Below are positions 11,645 to 23,389 of a DNA stretch of 64,000 nt, one piece after another. This stretch comes from Cadophora sp. MPI-SDFR-AT-0126 (Eukaryota; Ascomycota; Leotiomycetes; Helotiales; Ploettnerulaceae): the NCBI GenBank assembly GCA_020747065.1, contig JAGMVK010000025.1, positions 124,001 to 188,000 of the forward strand, read 5' to 3'. Below the pieces are notes generated by a model that was not told where the DNA came from, made no database searches, and saw only the letters and a list, made by a program, of their open reading frames with translations. Made by a program: the position numbers and the translations under genes. The stretch's first letter is position 1; each line of letters begins with the position of its first letter.

Positions 11645-13452
11645 ATGGCAAGCAACGTCATCAGACGCATCAAGGAGGGCATTCCTGCGCCTCACTTGAA
11701 AGCGAAGGGAGCTGATGATGTTGACCCAGCAGATATGTGGCTAGACAACGATGATATCAGACCATTGAAGCTTCAAGATAGAACCTGGAATCTGTGGACG
11801 TATCTGACATTCTGGTTCTCTGCTGGTAAGTAACTTACTTCATCACCATTCACGGGCACGTCACTGACGGGAAAATTAGTCGCAACCGTTTCTAACTGGT
11901 ATGCGGCATCAAGTGCACAGGCACTGGGTCTCAGTATGTGGGAGTCTGTTGGCGTCACTTTCGGTGGTCAGTTCCTGATCGCTATCGTCATTGTGCTCAA
12001 CGGAAGAGCTGGTGCCAAATACCACATTGGTTTCCCAGTCCTCAACAGAGCCTCCTTCGGTGTCTTCGGTGCTTGGTGGCCTACGTTCAACCGTGCTGTT
12101 ATGGCAATTGTCTGGAATGGAGTCAATGCAGTTCAAGGAGGACAGTGCATTTATGTCATGCTTCATGCTCTTACGCCAAAGATCGCAACTGTCAAGAATG
12201 TCATGGGCAAGGGATCAGCTCTCGACTCTGGTGGCATGATTGGATTTGTTATTTTCTGGCTCCTCACATGTTGCTTTCTGGTTATTCCTGTTCCAAAGGT
12301 ACGTTTCCTTGTCCCTGATGAAGGTCAATCTCTAACAGCTGGCAGATGAGAGGTCTAGTCTATACCAAGCTCGTTGTCTTTGTCATTTCGGCAATTGCAA
12401 TGCTCGCATGGACAGTCACCAAAGCAGGCGGCATTGGCGATGTAGCGAAGCAATCTGGCACAGCTTCAGGGTCATCGCGAACTTGGCTCCTCATCAGGTT
12501 CTTCATGCTAGGAGCAGCGAACTGCGCGACATTCGCATCGAACGCCGCTGATTTCCAGCGCTACGCAACTAAACCCAACGATGTGATCCTCGGCAACCTG
12601 CTTGGCTTTCCCCTCTCCAACCTCATTGTCTCAATTGTTGGTAATCTTGTTGGCGCCAGCAGTCAATTAGTCTTTGGCGAAGTAATCTGGAACCCGCTCA
12701 ACTACCTCGACAAGCTCCAAACCACCGAGTACACCTCAGCAAACCGCGCAGGCTGCTTCTTCATCGCAGCCTGTTTCGCTTACTCCGCGATCTTCTCTTC
12801 GATCTTCGAGAACTCCCTTCCTGCAGGAAACGACATCGCAGCGCTCTTCCCAAAATACCTCTCCGTGCGCAAAGGTTTCTTCATCTGCGCCGTCATCTCC
12901 TTCGCCATCAACCCATGGTATCTACTCGGCTCGGCCAGTATTTTCATCTCCTTCATGGCCTCCTATCAGATCTTCCTCTCAGCTATCACTGGAGTCTTGC
13001 TCTGTCACTATTACATCATTACCCGCGGCTACCTCGAGATCGACGACCTATACACCTCTCGCAAGTCCGGCGTCTACTACTACATCGGCGGTTGGAACTG
13101 GCGCGCGTACGTCGCCTACGTTGTGGGCATCATCCCCAACTTCTACGGTTTCCTGAACAACATGGGCGTATCCGCCCCAGCTGGCGTCACCAAGGCCTAC
13201 TATTTCGCATACCCGATTGGGCTTTTCGTTAGTTTCTTCACGTATTGGGCGTGTTGTGCTTGGCAGCCCCCTGCGTTGACTGTGCCGTTGAGCGAGTGGA
13301 GGGAACCGAAGGATTATGTGAGGCCGAGTGAGAGAGGCGAGGTGCTTGAGGCGGAGGGGGATGTGGAGAGTTTCAGTGGTGGGAGTGGTGAGGTTAAGGA
13401 GGTTGGTGGTGATGGGGTTAATGTCACTGCTATCAAGACGGTGGGGTTGTGA
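11645..13452 (+). CDS. NCS1 nucleobase/allantoin permease (Fur-type)
   Basis: Exons 11645-11825, 11880-12298 and 12346-13452 give a 568-residue protein of about 12 membrane segments. Hallmarks of the NCS1 Fur branch are present: WNLWTYLTFWFS at the start of the first segment, the motif NGRAGAKYHIGFPVLNR, and FEN(S)LPAGNDIAALFP(K)YLSVRKG in segment 8. DFQRYA and GGWNWRAYVAY are further matches. Family members are plasma-membrane proton symporters for uracil, allantoin, uridine, thiamine or related compounds; which one applies cannot be decided here. The soluble N-terminus (about 55 residues) and the acidic Gly/Glu-rich C-terminal tail (from about residue 525) fit the regions that control endocytic turnover in fungal homologues. 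Neighbours on each side are a dioxygenase and an adenosine deaminase, consistent with nucleobase use. Confidence 0.88.
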
Positions 13453-13888
13453 AGGGCGAATTCTGTAATATTAATAGTAGATTAGATTTGAGTGGTTGTG
13501 TAGTGACATGAATGAATGTGACAAGAGATCTCGAACCGGATCCTCCCTCACAGAAAGTGATGTGACAAGGGCTAGAAGACTACTTGTTGTTCTGGTACTT
13601 TTGGTTAGCTGCGATCTTCCTAGGATTTGTTCGTCTCGCTGTAGACACCTCGCGTGTTAGAGCAAGACCTTGGTCGGCTTCAAAGTCTGATAGTTTTCGT
13701 GTTCTTACACAGTCCACTGCTCTATCACAGGAAATTCACGTTCAGGGATGGTTATCCTTCTCAATAAGTAAAACAAGTCCACTTTGTTGAACGCTGTATG
13801 TACATCTACCAGTAGAGGTTAAGCTCTTCCCACCCACAAAATCCGTAGTTTACGGAGCAAAAGAAACACGTCCAGACAGAGGTCCAGC
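13453..13888. other. Intergenic, tail-to-tail
   Basis: This 436-bp stretch separates the convergent ends of the permease and deaminase genes. I see no coding signal, only short frames. Confidence 0.5.
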
Positions 13889-15865
13889 TCACTCCACATC
13901 CCCAAATTCCCCCACGATCCATTTACAGAATTCCTCCCATTGTGAATCCCACTCTCTTATCCTCTGTGCACGAATCCCTGTCCCCTCAGCGCCTTTAGCA
14001 ATATCCTGCATCCACTCGTCATCTGTCTGATCTTCGTATGCTGACCAACGGACGCTGTTTTGTGCAAGCGAGCCCTGTAAACGAATCGTCAGCTTTCACG
14101 CCATCAACAATATTGACACACAACACAAACTTGAAATAAATGACCGCAATAGAACAACTTACCAAGCCCGCCAACCCAAGATTCTCCCACCCCTGCAACG
14201 CCTGCCAAAAGTCATGCGCCAATCCGGAGGTCCCCTGCCCCATCATACTCGGATCATCATTCGCAATCGCTGCTTTCACACCTCTCGCCAACAATGCTGG
14301 CAGCGGATGCGTCTTGATACTCGCCGTATACCTCAAGACCTCATTCGAAATCGGACAACACTCCACCATGATCCCCTTCTCCTTCACCATATCAATCAGT
14401 AACGGGTGCTTATACAACGAGAAAGCGTGACCGATACGTCGCGTCTTGAAGAGGATAGCGTCGTAGAGATTCTGGTCGGTGGAGTCCCCGTCGCCGACGC
14501 ATTCGCCTGCATGGAGGAAATAGGGAATGGTGAGGTTTTGGCGGCGGACCTCGGATCTGAACCAGAGGAGAACGGGGGTGAGTGAGTGGAGGGTTCGGCC
14601 GTGGTCTTCGGGGCCAACGAGATCGTAGCCCGAGATCAAGGTTGGGTAGAGCTTTTTGGCTTGAATGCAGAGTTTCATATCTGTGTAGTTGGTCAGTCAC
14701 ATTACGCGTACTTGCTGAGATAGAAAGCGAGGTGCTCTGCGTCAAAACGTACCCTGAATAATTGCATCGTCATCAAAACTCCTCAACGTATCCCAAATCA
14801 ACCTGATCCCCCAGAATCCCTTCCCCTCCTCGCTTTCCATAAATCTGTCAATCACCTCTTGGAAAACCCTTACCAACTGCAGTCTATTCTCCTTCAACTC
14901 TGCCTCCCCCTCCAATCTAAAACTCCTCGTCATACCCCTCATCTCAATCCATCGAATCCCGTCCGCATACGCCGTCTCCAGAAATTTTCTTAGGAACTTC
15001 CGAGTGATGGGCTCATAGTATACTATGGGCGTAATGGTCATGAATGCTGATTGCAGCTTGCGCCAGATGGCATCAACACCGAGATGGTTAGACACGGCTT
15101 CGGTTTGCGTGATGGAACAGCGCGATTTCATCCACGCGCAGAAGCCTGCTTTCCCACCTGATGGGAACGTCTCTGCCGCACTCTTCAACAAGACTTTCTT
15201 CATCGGTTCGTAAGCCGCTTCCCATAGGCCCTTTCCACTCCCCTCCGGCACTTCTTCATAAGAAGCAGAAAATTCAATCCTGACATTCACGTCGACCCTC
15301 TCTCTGACTTTCTCAGTGCTCAAAGCTTCAGACGCATAGATAACCATGCCTTCCGTCTGCACAGCTTGCTCAAATAGCCAGTCTAGATCAACCGTAGCGC
15401 CGAGATGGCAATGCAAGAGTGCACCTTTCGGCATGCGCTGGACGATCCGCCAGAGCTGCGTGGTTTCCATGTGATTCTTGGCCGAGTTGAAGATCATGCC
15501 TGGGAAGAGCTCTTCTTGTTCTTTCTCCTCTCCATTGACGGTAGTTGAGGAGGAAGATGAGGCCCGAGGAGGTGGGAAAGTGCCTGTATTGAGGTGAGGC
15601 TTCCGTTGGTTGGAACTCCATATTGTGGTGTGTTCTTGCTGCCGGATCTTGGAGACGATGTTGCAGGCGCGTTGGGCTATTGGGGAGAGGGTTTGCCGGA
15701 AGTGGAAATCTGAGGGTTCATTGAGCAAGGCTGTATACGACAAGAGGTGGGAGGGTTGTCAATTTACTTACCGCTTCGTTGCTGCATTTCACGTGATATC
15801 AGATCTGAGCGATTGCCGAAGAAGGCTTCAACTGCATCTTGATTTTCGGAAGTATTATGATCCAT
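13889..15865 (-). CDS. Adenosine deaminase, ADGF/CECR1 type
   Basis: Four exons (15865-15772, 15730-14753, 14680-14163, 14074-13889) give 591 residues. The first exon, MDHNTSEDQD..., is recovered by splicing over a 41-nt intron. Zinc-site and catalytic motifs of the adenosine/AMP deaminase superfamily appear in order: KGALLHCHLGA (the HxH pair near residue 137), FLHAGE (third His and catalytic Glu neighbourhood), RIGHAFSL, VECCPISNEVL, and NDDPSMMG (the metal Asp). The length, and the large helical insert between the first His pair and the barrel, match the ADGF group rather than the 350-residue classical ADA. It lacks a clear signal peptide, so a cytosolic role converting adenosine (or deoxyadenosine) to inosine is likely. 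A Ser-rich loop (ASSSSSTT) near residue 100 varies in the family. It sits next to a nucleobase permease. Confidence 0.85.
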
Positions 15866-16203
15866 GGTTGGCGTATCGGAAATGAAGGTTGGTGAGAATT
15901 AAAAAAAAAAAAAATTGATAGAGAATTTGTGACTTACAAGGAAATTAATATCGTTGAAAGTTGAAGTTCAGAGTAAGCTTTTTGAATGACTCATTCCGGC
16001 GAACTTATATGCTGATCGTTTCGGAGTCGATAAGGAAGCAGGTAAGACCAACAGTATATTTCGGGAAATTTTGGAGGAGATTTAACAGGCAACCGTGCCA
16101 AGGTTAGATGAAGACTTGAAGAAACTATCTTCGGGTGAGAACAAAGACTGAAATCTCATTTTATTTCTCTTCTCTGGATCTGAACCCCCACCTTTGAATC
16201 ATT
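15866..16203. other. Intergenic with poly-A tract
   Basis: This 338-bp stretch lies upstream of the deaminase and downstream of the Atg22 gene, both on the minus strand. It contains a run of 14 A at 15901-15914. Poly(dA:dT) tracts commonly exclude nucleosomes in fungal promoters, so it may belong to the deaminase promoter. Confidence 0.5.
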
Positions 16204-18287
16204 TCAATCATCACGATCCTTCTTCGCAGAAACTTCTACGCCGACATGTTCCACAGTCCCGCTACTTCCACTACTCCCAGAGATCAGCTCGCCAGTGGCC
16301 ACACCCTCAACAACCTGGCTAGTTGTTAAGCCCGATTCTTTGGCTACGCGAAGCAGCTTCCTCTCTTCGACATATTTCCTGCAGTTTTCTCGGCCTTTCT
16401 CAATGTCCACAAACCAGATAACTATACTTGCTGCTGCACATAATGTGAAGAGGAAGGGAAAGCCCATCCAATTGTTGTTAGAGGAATTTATGATCGCTTG
16501 CACGACGTTGGGTCCGATGATACTCGACTTGGTGCACTAATTAGCTTGTGTGGATGCGAAATTGGGCGGTGAAACTTACGGCACGATTAGTGATACCAAA
16601 GAGACCGAAAAACATGTTCTCATATCCACGAGGTGTCACCTCAGACATCATGGTCTGAGCATAGGCATAGTAAGGGGCTTGAAACAACCCAAACAGAATA
16701 TTATAGATCCAAAAATCGCGCACGTGGTGGTATCCAACAGTCTTTGTCCAGAGACCTAGCATTCCGTAGAATGGGATGAAGACACTGAAGAAATTCGTGA
16801 CCATGAACATATGTTTCGTCTTGATTCCGAAATATTTCTGAATGTACCAGAACCCGAAAGTAGATGTGATCGAGCATGCAGCCTGTGCAATCCCCAGGTA
16901 CGTGATTTCCAGGAATGAGAATTGGACGATGTTGTTTTGAATGATGCCGACAAGGGACCCGGTTGTATTGAGACCGTCTGCCAAGAGGAAGAAGGCCACG
17001 AGGTAAATGAAGGTTTGAGGCAGATGTCTAATTTCATTCAGGGCAAGCCACACTTGTTTCCAGCCAATAGTTGCATAATTGCTCCCTTTGGGGATCTTTG
17101 GACCAGGACGCGGTTGTTCTGGAGAAGGGGGTTAGAAAAAGCCGTGCCGAGACATTCCGGCCAAGGGTCTTGGATCACTTACGGAAAATGAACCACCATA
17201 CTCCAAGCACAACCCAATCTACGAGTCTTTAGGATTCGATCTGTCATGGTCAGGTAATTGACTTACAAGTGTTGGTCAAGCACAAAGCGAGGTTATTCCC
17301 GAAAGGATTTCCCTGAAGCGGAAGAAGTACGGAAAGATTGATGACCAATGTCAAGAGATACCCGATGTTGGAATGCGCTGTGGAAATACTGCTGACATGG
17401 TTTCGCTCCAAGCTTTCAATCTTGTCGTATTCGGCTTGAGTAATTTTACCCTCTTTGAGATCTTCATCTCTCGCCTTTCGCACATGCGGCTGATATCGGG
17501 CAAGTCGAGGGAACAGTGCTGCGTAGAAAACAAGTGTGGCGCCCTGTTGAAAGATCAGCAGGAAGGATGGACTTGTAGACGTCGACTCACATATGCAATG
17601 TAAGCAATGATATACATGACCATAGCAGCCGGCCACTGCTCTGGATGCCTAATTGCCATCATACCGTACTGGAAAACCCAACATATGAGAGTAAGAACCA
17701 GAAGTAGCCAGCGTCCGAAGGTACCGTAATCTGCAGCCGAACCCAATCCGACGAACATGACAGTCATGACTGCAAAGCAGATCCCGTTGGCAATGAGCAC
17801 CACGCTGGCCACAGATCTCGTTCCCGAGCCCCATGGAATGACGCAGCCGGCGTTACCACAGTTGCCCTTTTGGATTGGATGGATATCAGGATCGTGTCCA
17901 GCACCAGTCAAGGCAGATTGAAAAAGGGCCTGTGAATACGAGCCGGGACCGACTCCATTGTCACCCTGATATTGTCAGCTGATATTACAAGCTCAGAGGT
18001 TGCTTCAATCTTCTCACATTGTAATACAGATAATACGACCATAGCTCTTTCCTCGTCGTCGTAGGCTGCTCGAAAGCATCCTCATCCGCTCCGAATAGCT
18101 GTTCATATTTCTGAAGATTCTCCTTTATCTGGTTGGCTTTGTCGCCGTTAACCTGCGTACCATCTGGCAAGACATCATTCTGAGTACTATATCCAATTGA
18201 GTCGTCCATATCGTTCAACAAAGGCTCGCGTGAGTCGCCACGGGATATCTCGAAAGAGGAAGCCATATCCATTGCGCGAGCTGGCAT
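16204..18287 (-). CDS. ATG22: Vacuolar amino acid effluxer Atg22
   Basis: Six exons (18287-18018, 17965-17591, 17543-17267, 17218-17183, 17118-16580, 16527-16204) give 606 residues, the normal Atg22 length. Diagnostic stretches are LWSYYLYYNGDNGVGPGSYSQ (rebuilt across intron 1), IPWGSG(T)RS, QPPYYAYAQTMMSEVTPRG-like QAPYYAYAQTM near the C-terminal half, and NRASSIIGPNVVQAI across the last intron. About 12 membrane segments are visible, with a large loop carrying a charged helix (KARDEDLKEGKITQAEYDK). Atg22 exports amino acids released in the vacuole after autophagic breakdown; the family is of MFS type. A tiny 36-nt exon (17218-17183) encodes YWVVLGVWWFIF. At the last acceptor, two in-frame AGs exist; 16528 was preferred for branch-site spacing. 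The gene is divergent from the Ngs1-like gene. Confidence 0.88.
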
Positions 18288-18884
18288 GATATATGTCCCA
18301 CCCCCACCGCGCCGTTTTCGAGGTCCAGAACCGGGATTCCGGAATGGTTATCGGGCAGTTCGCAGACACTTACCCCAGAAAGCTTGACACTTGGAGTCCG
18401 GCTCGAAATAGTCTGGTGGCGGCCAACCAACCCGGCAATGGGGAAATGATCTTCACGTAAACCACACGATCTTGTCGAGTCTCGCCTCCATCATCCCTAC
18501 AGGTCTCTCTTTGTTCGTGTGAGCCTGTGGTTATCAAAAATGGGGGTTGATGACAACGGCAGCGATGTTACGTTGCATATCTAGCGAAGTAAAGGTCTTC
18601 GTGTCAAGGTTGATTGAGCTTCAACATCACGAGAATGGCACGGACAGTTGCTGCTGCACACGTGACAAGGCCTAAGAAGCATAATAGTGGTTAGTTCATC
18701 AACCCCCACGCCTTGCCGTCTCCTCCCTGCTCAAGACAACATCAAGCCAAGCGATGTCACGTATCAAAAGGAACAACTTGGATTTGAAGTAATTAGCATG
18801 GCTTGAGATACTACAATTGTGTTATCAAATCTATTCTATTCGACGAGGGAGACGGTCGCCGAACATACTTGCAAGTCTCTCAAG
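18288..18884. promoter_or_regulatory. Divergent intergenic region, Atg22 / Ngs1-like
   Basis: This 597-bp segment lies between start codons at 18287 (-) and 18885 (+). It must contain both promoters. No specific regulatory motif is claimed. Confidence 0.4.
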
Positions 18885-21800
18885 ATGGCTTCTATTCCTA
18901 CCACTCTATGGTCCGATGAAGAGCTGAGGTCTAAAGTCGGGCAGGTAAGTCGGCTTCATACGTTACACCCCCATCTTAGCGAAAACCCCTATCTCAACTT
19001 TTACTCTCAATACGTTCCCTTATTTCGCGAGTGCAGCTCTCGATGGGCCCGCCAATCGAAACCTCGCAAAAGATCAATATCAAACCTTACTCGAGGAAAA
19101 GATCAGAAAGGCTATATCATCGCGCCGTTAAGAAGTATATCTACGATTAATTTACTAACAAATACCAGCTTTTCATCGTTGGATTTCATGGTCACGTAGC
19201 CAGCGAAGATATCAAAACTCTCATCCAGACTCACAAAGTCGGAGCAGTCATTCTCTTTTTACGCAATGTCGACAGTGCTACCCAGCTTTTAGAGTTAACC
19301 AACTCCCTTCAGGAGACGGCAAGGAAAGCTGGCCACAAACAAGGACTATTCATAGCCATCGACCAAGAAAATGGTCTCGTCACTCGCATCAAATCTCCCG
19401 TCGCCGCTCAGCTTCCGGGAGCAATGGCTCTTGGAGCTACAGCTGACGCTGAGAATGCGTACAAGATAGCAATCGCTACAGCTGAAACGTTAAAGAGCTT
19501 TGGTATCAACACCAACTATGCACCGATCGCGGATGTCAACTCCGAGCCCAAGAACCCCGTCATTGGAGTACGCTCTCCTTCCGACAATCCTGAGACGGTA
19601 GGTAGATTCGTATCTGCTCAAGTCAAGGGAATGAGTGAAGGAGGCGTCATTCCATGTGTCAAACATTTCCCAGGACATGGAGATACCGCTGTGGATTCTC
19701 ATTATGGACTTCCTGTTATTACAAAGAGCCGAGCCCAATTGGATGCTTGTGAATTGCTGCCGTTCAGAAGAGCGGTCGCTGAAGGTGTGGACTCTGTCAT
19801 GACTGCGCATATTGCTCTGCCGGGTCTTGGACATCCGGCCTTGAGCGATGATCATCATTCGAAGAAAGTCCCTGCAAGCTTGGACCCTGCTGCCATCAAG
19901 ATTTTAAGGGAGGAGATGAAATATGAAGGGATGATTGTTAGTGACTGTCTTGAAATGGATGGCGTTAGAGCCACATTTGGTACAGAGAAAGGTGCTGTCA
20001 TGGCGCTGAAGGTTGGTTGACTCAAGCCCTGTATTCACCTCAGTGACTGACATTACCTAGGCTGGAACAGACTGTGTCATGATCTGCCACACCATGTCAG
20101 CACAAGTCGGCGCAATTGAGCAGGTCATTACGGCAGTGAAGTCAGGAGAGTTGTCTCAGGATGCTATACAAGCGTCGGTTGCAAGAGTTGAAGCACTGAA
20201 GTCGAAATACGTATCCAATGCTAGCATTCCCACCTCGACATTGGCGGACTCCGAGGCTCGCAATAGCAGGCAAGCTTCGCTTGCATCGAAAGTTTATGCA
20301 AAGAGCACGACTGTTGTTCGAAGTGTTTCTGGCTCATTCCCAATTGCGCCAGACCCGAACAAGAAGACTGTGTTCATTAGTCCAGGTCAGTGCTTAGTCC
20401 TTTGTCTTTAGTTACTGAAGCGAACGGAATCAAAGGAATCATGTGTAGACTTTGAGATTTTTAACGGGAATGGTGCTTACATATCAGATAGGGAAGACAC
20501 CCTCTGGCGGTGGTGCTGTTGAAAGCGGAGAGGAAAAGACAAGAGAGCCATACACACCCTCAGCATACATTGATCTTCTCCGAATCCATGACCCGAGAAT
20601 CGTCGATGTTCGTTTTCATGACGGCATTCCACTCTCTCCAGAGGATGAGGAGCATATCGCTGGAGCGGACAGTATAATCTTTGCTACGAGGAATGCCAGC
20701 TTGAGCCCCTACCAGAAGGCATATGGTCTGTCGCTTGGAGAGAAATTCGGGGACAAGCTGATTGTTATCGCCACTTGCGATCCGTACGATTTTCTCGAAG
20801 AGAAAGATGGAATTAGAAACTACATCACCATATACGAGCCCACTATCCCAGCATTCAAATCCGCTGTCGATATTATCTTCGGGATGACCAAACCATTGGG
20901 CTCTCTTCCTGTCGGAACTCAAACTACCAAATACGATATTTGGCCCCTCTCAAAATCAGACGAGGATGCTCTCCACGTCTGGACCTTGTGGCAGACAATC
21001 TTTCCTGATTGGCCAATGGAGCTCAAACGTCTCACACATAATCTGAGACAAAAGAATGGTCATCACTTCATCCATGAAAATGGGTTCGTTATGACATTCT
21101 TCTTTTCTCTGGATGGCATCAATCATGGAAAGATCACAGCCGTCGGAGTCTTGCCGGAATGCCGTGGGAAAGGTATTGGATCTGCACTGATCGCTAAAGC
21201 TCGAGCGGCCCTTACAAATCAAGGACAATTAAAGAGTCTGCAGATCGGATCTGTTTTTCCACGATTCTGGCCCGGTGTTCCTATCGATTTAAGTCAGGAG
21301 GCAAAGGATTTCTTCTTACGCAGAGGCAAGTACTGCTTACAAGCACTCCTTTGATAATGTGCAAGTATTGATATGAACGGTCCAGGTTTCCGAAAATCAG
21401 TTGAACCTACAGCTCGCGACTTCTATCGCAATATCACAGGCGAGATTGCAGCACCCGAAATCCTCGCTCGAGTCGCAAAACTGCCACTCAAATTCGTGCC
21501 TTGGTCGCCAGAACTCTATGACGAGTGTATCACAAAACAGCGAGCCAATTTCAAGAACATTGTACGTCTATCCATTCTCTCCTTTCCAACTTTAAGAAGT
21601 GTCGCCGACTGACTTTCCATGCAGGGCTGGGTAGAAGCATACGAGCGGCTCGCTCTCGCTAGCCAACACCACGAAGTCCTCGTCGCCATCGACCCCCAGA
21701 CAAACACCCAACTAGGCTGGACACTCATGTGTTCACCCTCTGCAGTCGTCCTCGAAGATTTCGCATTCATCAACCTCCTTCCTTCGAAAACTAAGACTGG

Positions 21801-21993
21801 TCTCATAGGATGTGTTGGTGTTGATAAGGAGGCGAGAAGGAAAGGTGTGGGGTTGGCCTTATTGGTTAAGGCGATTGAAAATATGAAGGAAAGGGGGCTA
21901 GAGGGTGTGATGGTTGATTGGGTTACTATTAGAGGGTTTTATGAGTTGTTGGGATTTGAGGTTGCGTGGGAGTATGAAGGTTATGAGTGGTGA
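18885..21993 (+). CDS. GH3 beta-N-acetylglucosaminidase-GNAT fusion (Ngs1-like)
   Basis: Six exons (18885-18944, 19169-20011, 20061-20385, 20492-21325, 21386-21561, 21625-21993) give 868 residues. Intron 4 (21326-21385) is a GC-AG intron with donor GCAAGT. The N-terminal half is a GH3 NagZ-type domain: IDQENGLVTRI, KHFPGHGDTAVDSHYGLP (Asp-His acid/base dyad) and IVSDCLEMDGV (nucleophile Asp), all intact. The C-terminal half holds two acetyl-CoA-binding motifs of the GNAT fold, LPECRGKGIGSALI and DKEARRKGVGLALL, suggesting tandem GNAT lobes. This architecture matches Candida albicans Ngs1, a GlcNAc sensor and histone acetyltransferase, and related proteins encoded in GlcNAc-catabolic clusters of filamentous fungi. 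No other GlcNAc-catabolic gene is nearby. There is no signal peptide, so it should be intracellular. Confidence 0.86.
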
Positions 21994-22115
21994 AGGAGTA
22001 GGAGTAGACTTGGAGAAGGGGTTTATTCGGCTGTGGTGACACTGAATATTGGTAACTGCTGTACGAATCATCCTTGAACCGCCATAGGTACCTCAACTAT
22101 ACATGACCATAATGC

Positions 22116-23389
22116 CTACACCAGTTCCGCTTCAATCACACTTTCAATCGAATGAGGTGGTCTCCAGATCTTCACAACCTTCAACCCAGCTTCCTCAACA
22201 AGATGCGTCCACTCATCCTCCGTCCTCTCCTTCCCTGATAAGCACGCCATCATCGTAACATCCGACACGGTCACCCTCGCCAACGGCTTCACCCTACTAA
22301 TCAAACTCTCATGTATCAACAACCGCGAATACCCCCTCTCCATCGCCCCAACAACATTCCCCAAGATCTTGGCCGCCAGCTCGTCCGTCCAGTCATGCAG
22401 AACATTATGCATGAAATACACACGCGCGCCTCTCGCTGACTCTGGCTGAGGCGTGAAGAAATCGTAAGGCTGCACTGAGATGGCTTTATTTACTTTTACG
22501 TCTTGCACAACGTCTGAGAGGTCTTGGAGGATGAGACTGCTATCCGGAAGTCCAGGATGACAAACCCGGAATTTCTCGAGATCGTGACCTTTGCTCCCAC
22601 CCACATCGACGACGAGCGGCCGTCCTGGCTTAGCAATCCCAGCTTCCACGATCGTGCTTGTAGGGTAGACTTCCGTCCACGGTGTGAGGTTGTATTTCGA
22701 GTGACATTGCATGGCATGGTGGAAATCAGCAGCTATATCTGGATTTACCGCTAGGTCTTGGAAGAAGTTGTTGGGGGTTGGTTTGTTGAACTGCCAGTTG
22801 CCGTTGTTAAGGTCGGTTGGGTTCTTGAATCCCGTGGCGCGGAGGAAGGAGGGCAGGCTGGTGAACATGGCGGTGTTGACGCCGCGGTAGAACTCGCCGT
22901 AGACGTTCTGAAGGGAGGGGTCGCTGGCCAGCGCGGTGGCCCATGGTGTTGGTGAAAATGTATCTTCGCCTGTTTCGGTGACGAGGTGTTGGCCGGAGAT
23001 TTGGCGCATTAATCGCTCTTTTATTTAAATGATTTCGTCAGTTACCAACCTTTGCAGTTGTGAGCTGAGCGAGCATAGTAGTAAAGGTACTCACTTATCA
23101 GCACCTCATCAGCACCAGTAAGCTCAGCCAGCTCAGCAGAGGTCTTACTCCCTCCCCCGCATTCAGCCCACCTGCTGAAAATACCTGCATTGATTAATGT
23201 CTTAATAGATGCATTGGTCGCGGGGTTGACCCAATTATGCTCCCAGACGATGTCCCAGGGCGATTGCACCTTTCTGAGAGTTTCGAAGAGCGCATCTCTC
23301 AGGCGGACCCGCTCTTCTTCATTGGCAAACGAGATCTCGTTGATGCCACCCAAGTTTGCTAATAGCTGGCTTGCGGATGTCATGGTCAC
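22116..23389 (-). CDS. SAM-dependent O-methyltransferase (plant/fungal OMT family)
   Basis: Two exons (23389-23095, 23017-22116) give 398 residues. The N-terminal helical dimerisation/winged-helix part includes TGADEVLIKRLMRQI, formed across the intron. The SAM-binding motif VVDVGGSKGHD lies near residue 236, and VYFMHNVLHDWTDELAAKIL carries the His used as general base in this family. It should methylate a hydroxyl group of a small aromatic or polyketide metabolite; the substrate is unknown. No backbone synthase lies in the window, so membership of a biosynthetic cluster is unsupported. The start could also be the second Met at 23383. Confidence 0.87.

Noticed and set aside
22116..23389. Methyltransferases as part of a biosynthetic gene cluster with the gene at 47851
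   Set aside because: They lie 25 kb apart, are separated by housekeeping genes, and no synthase is in the window.
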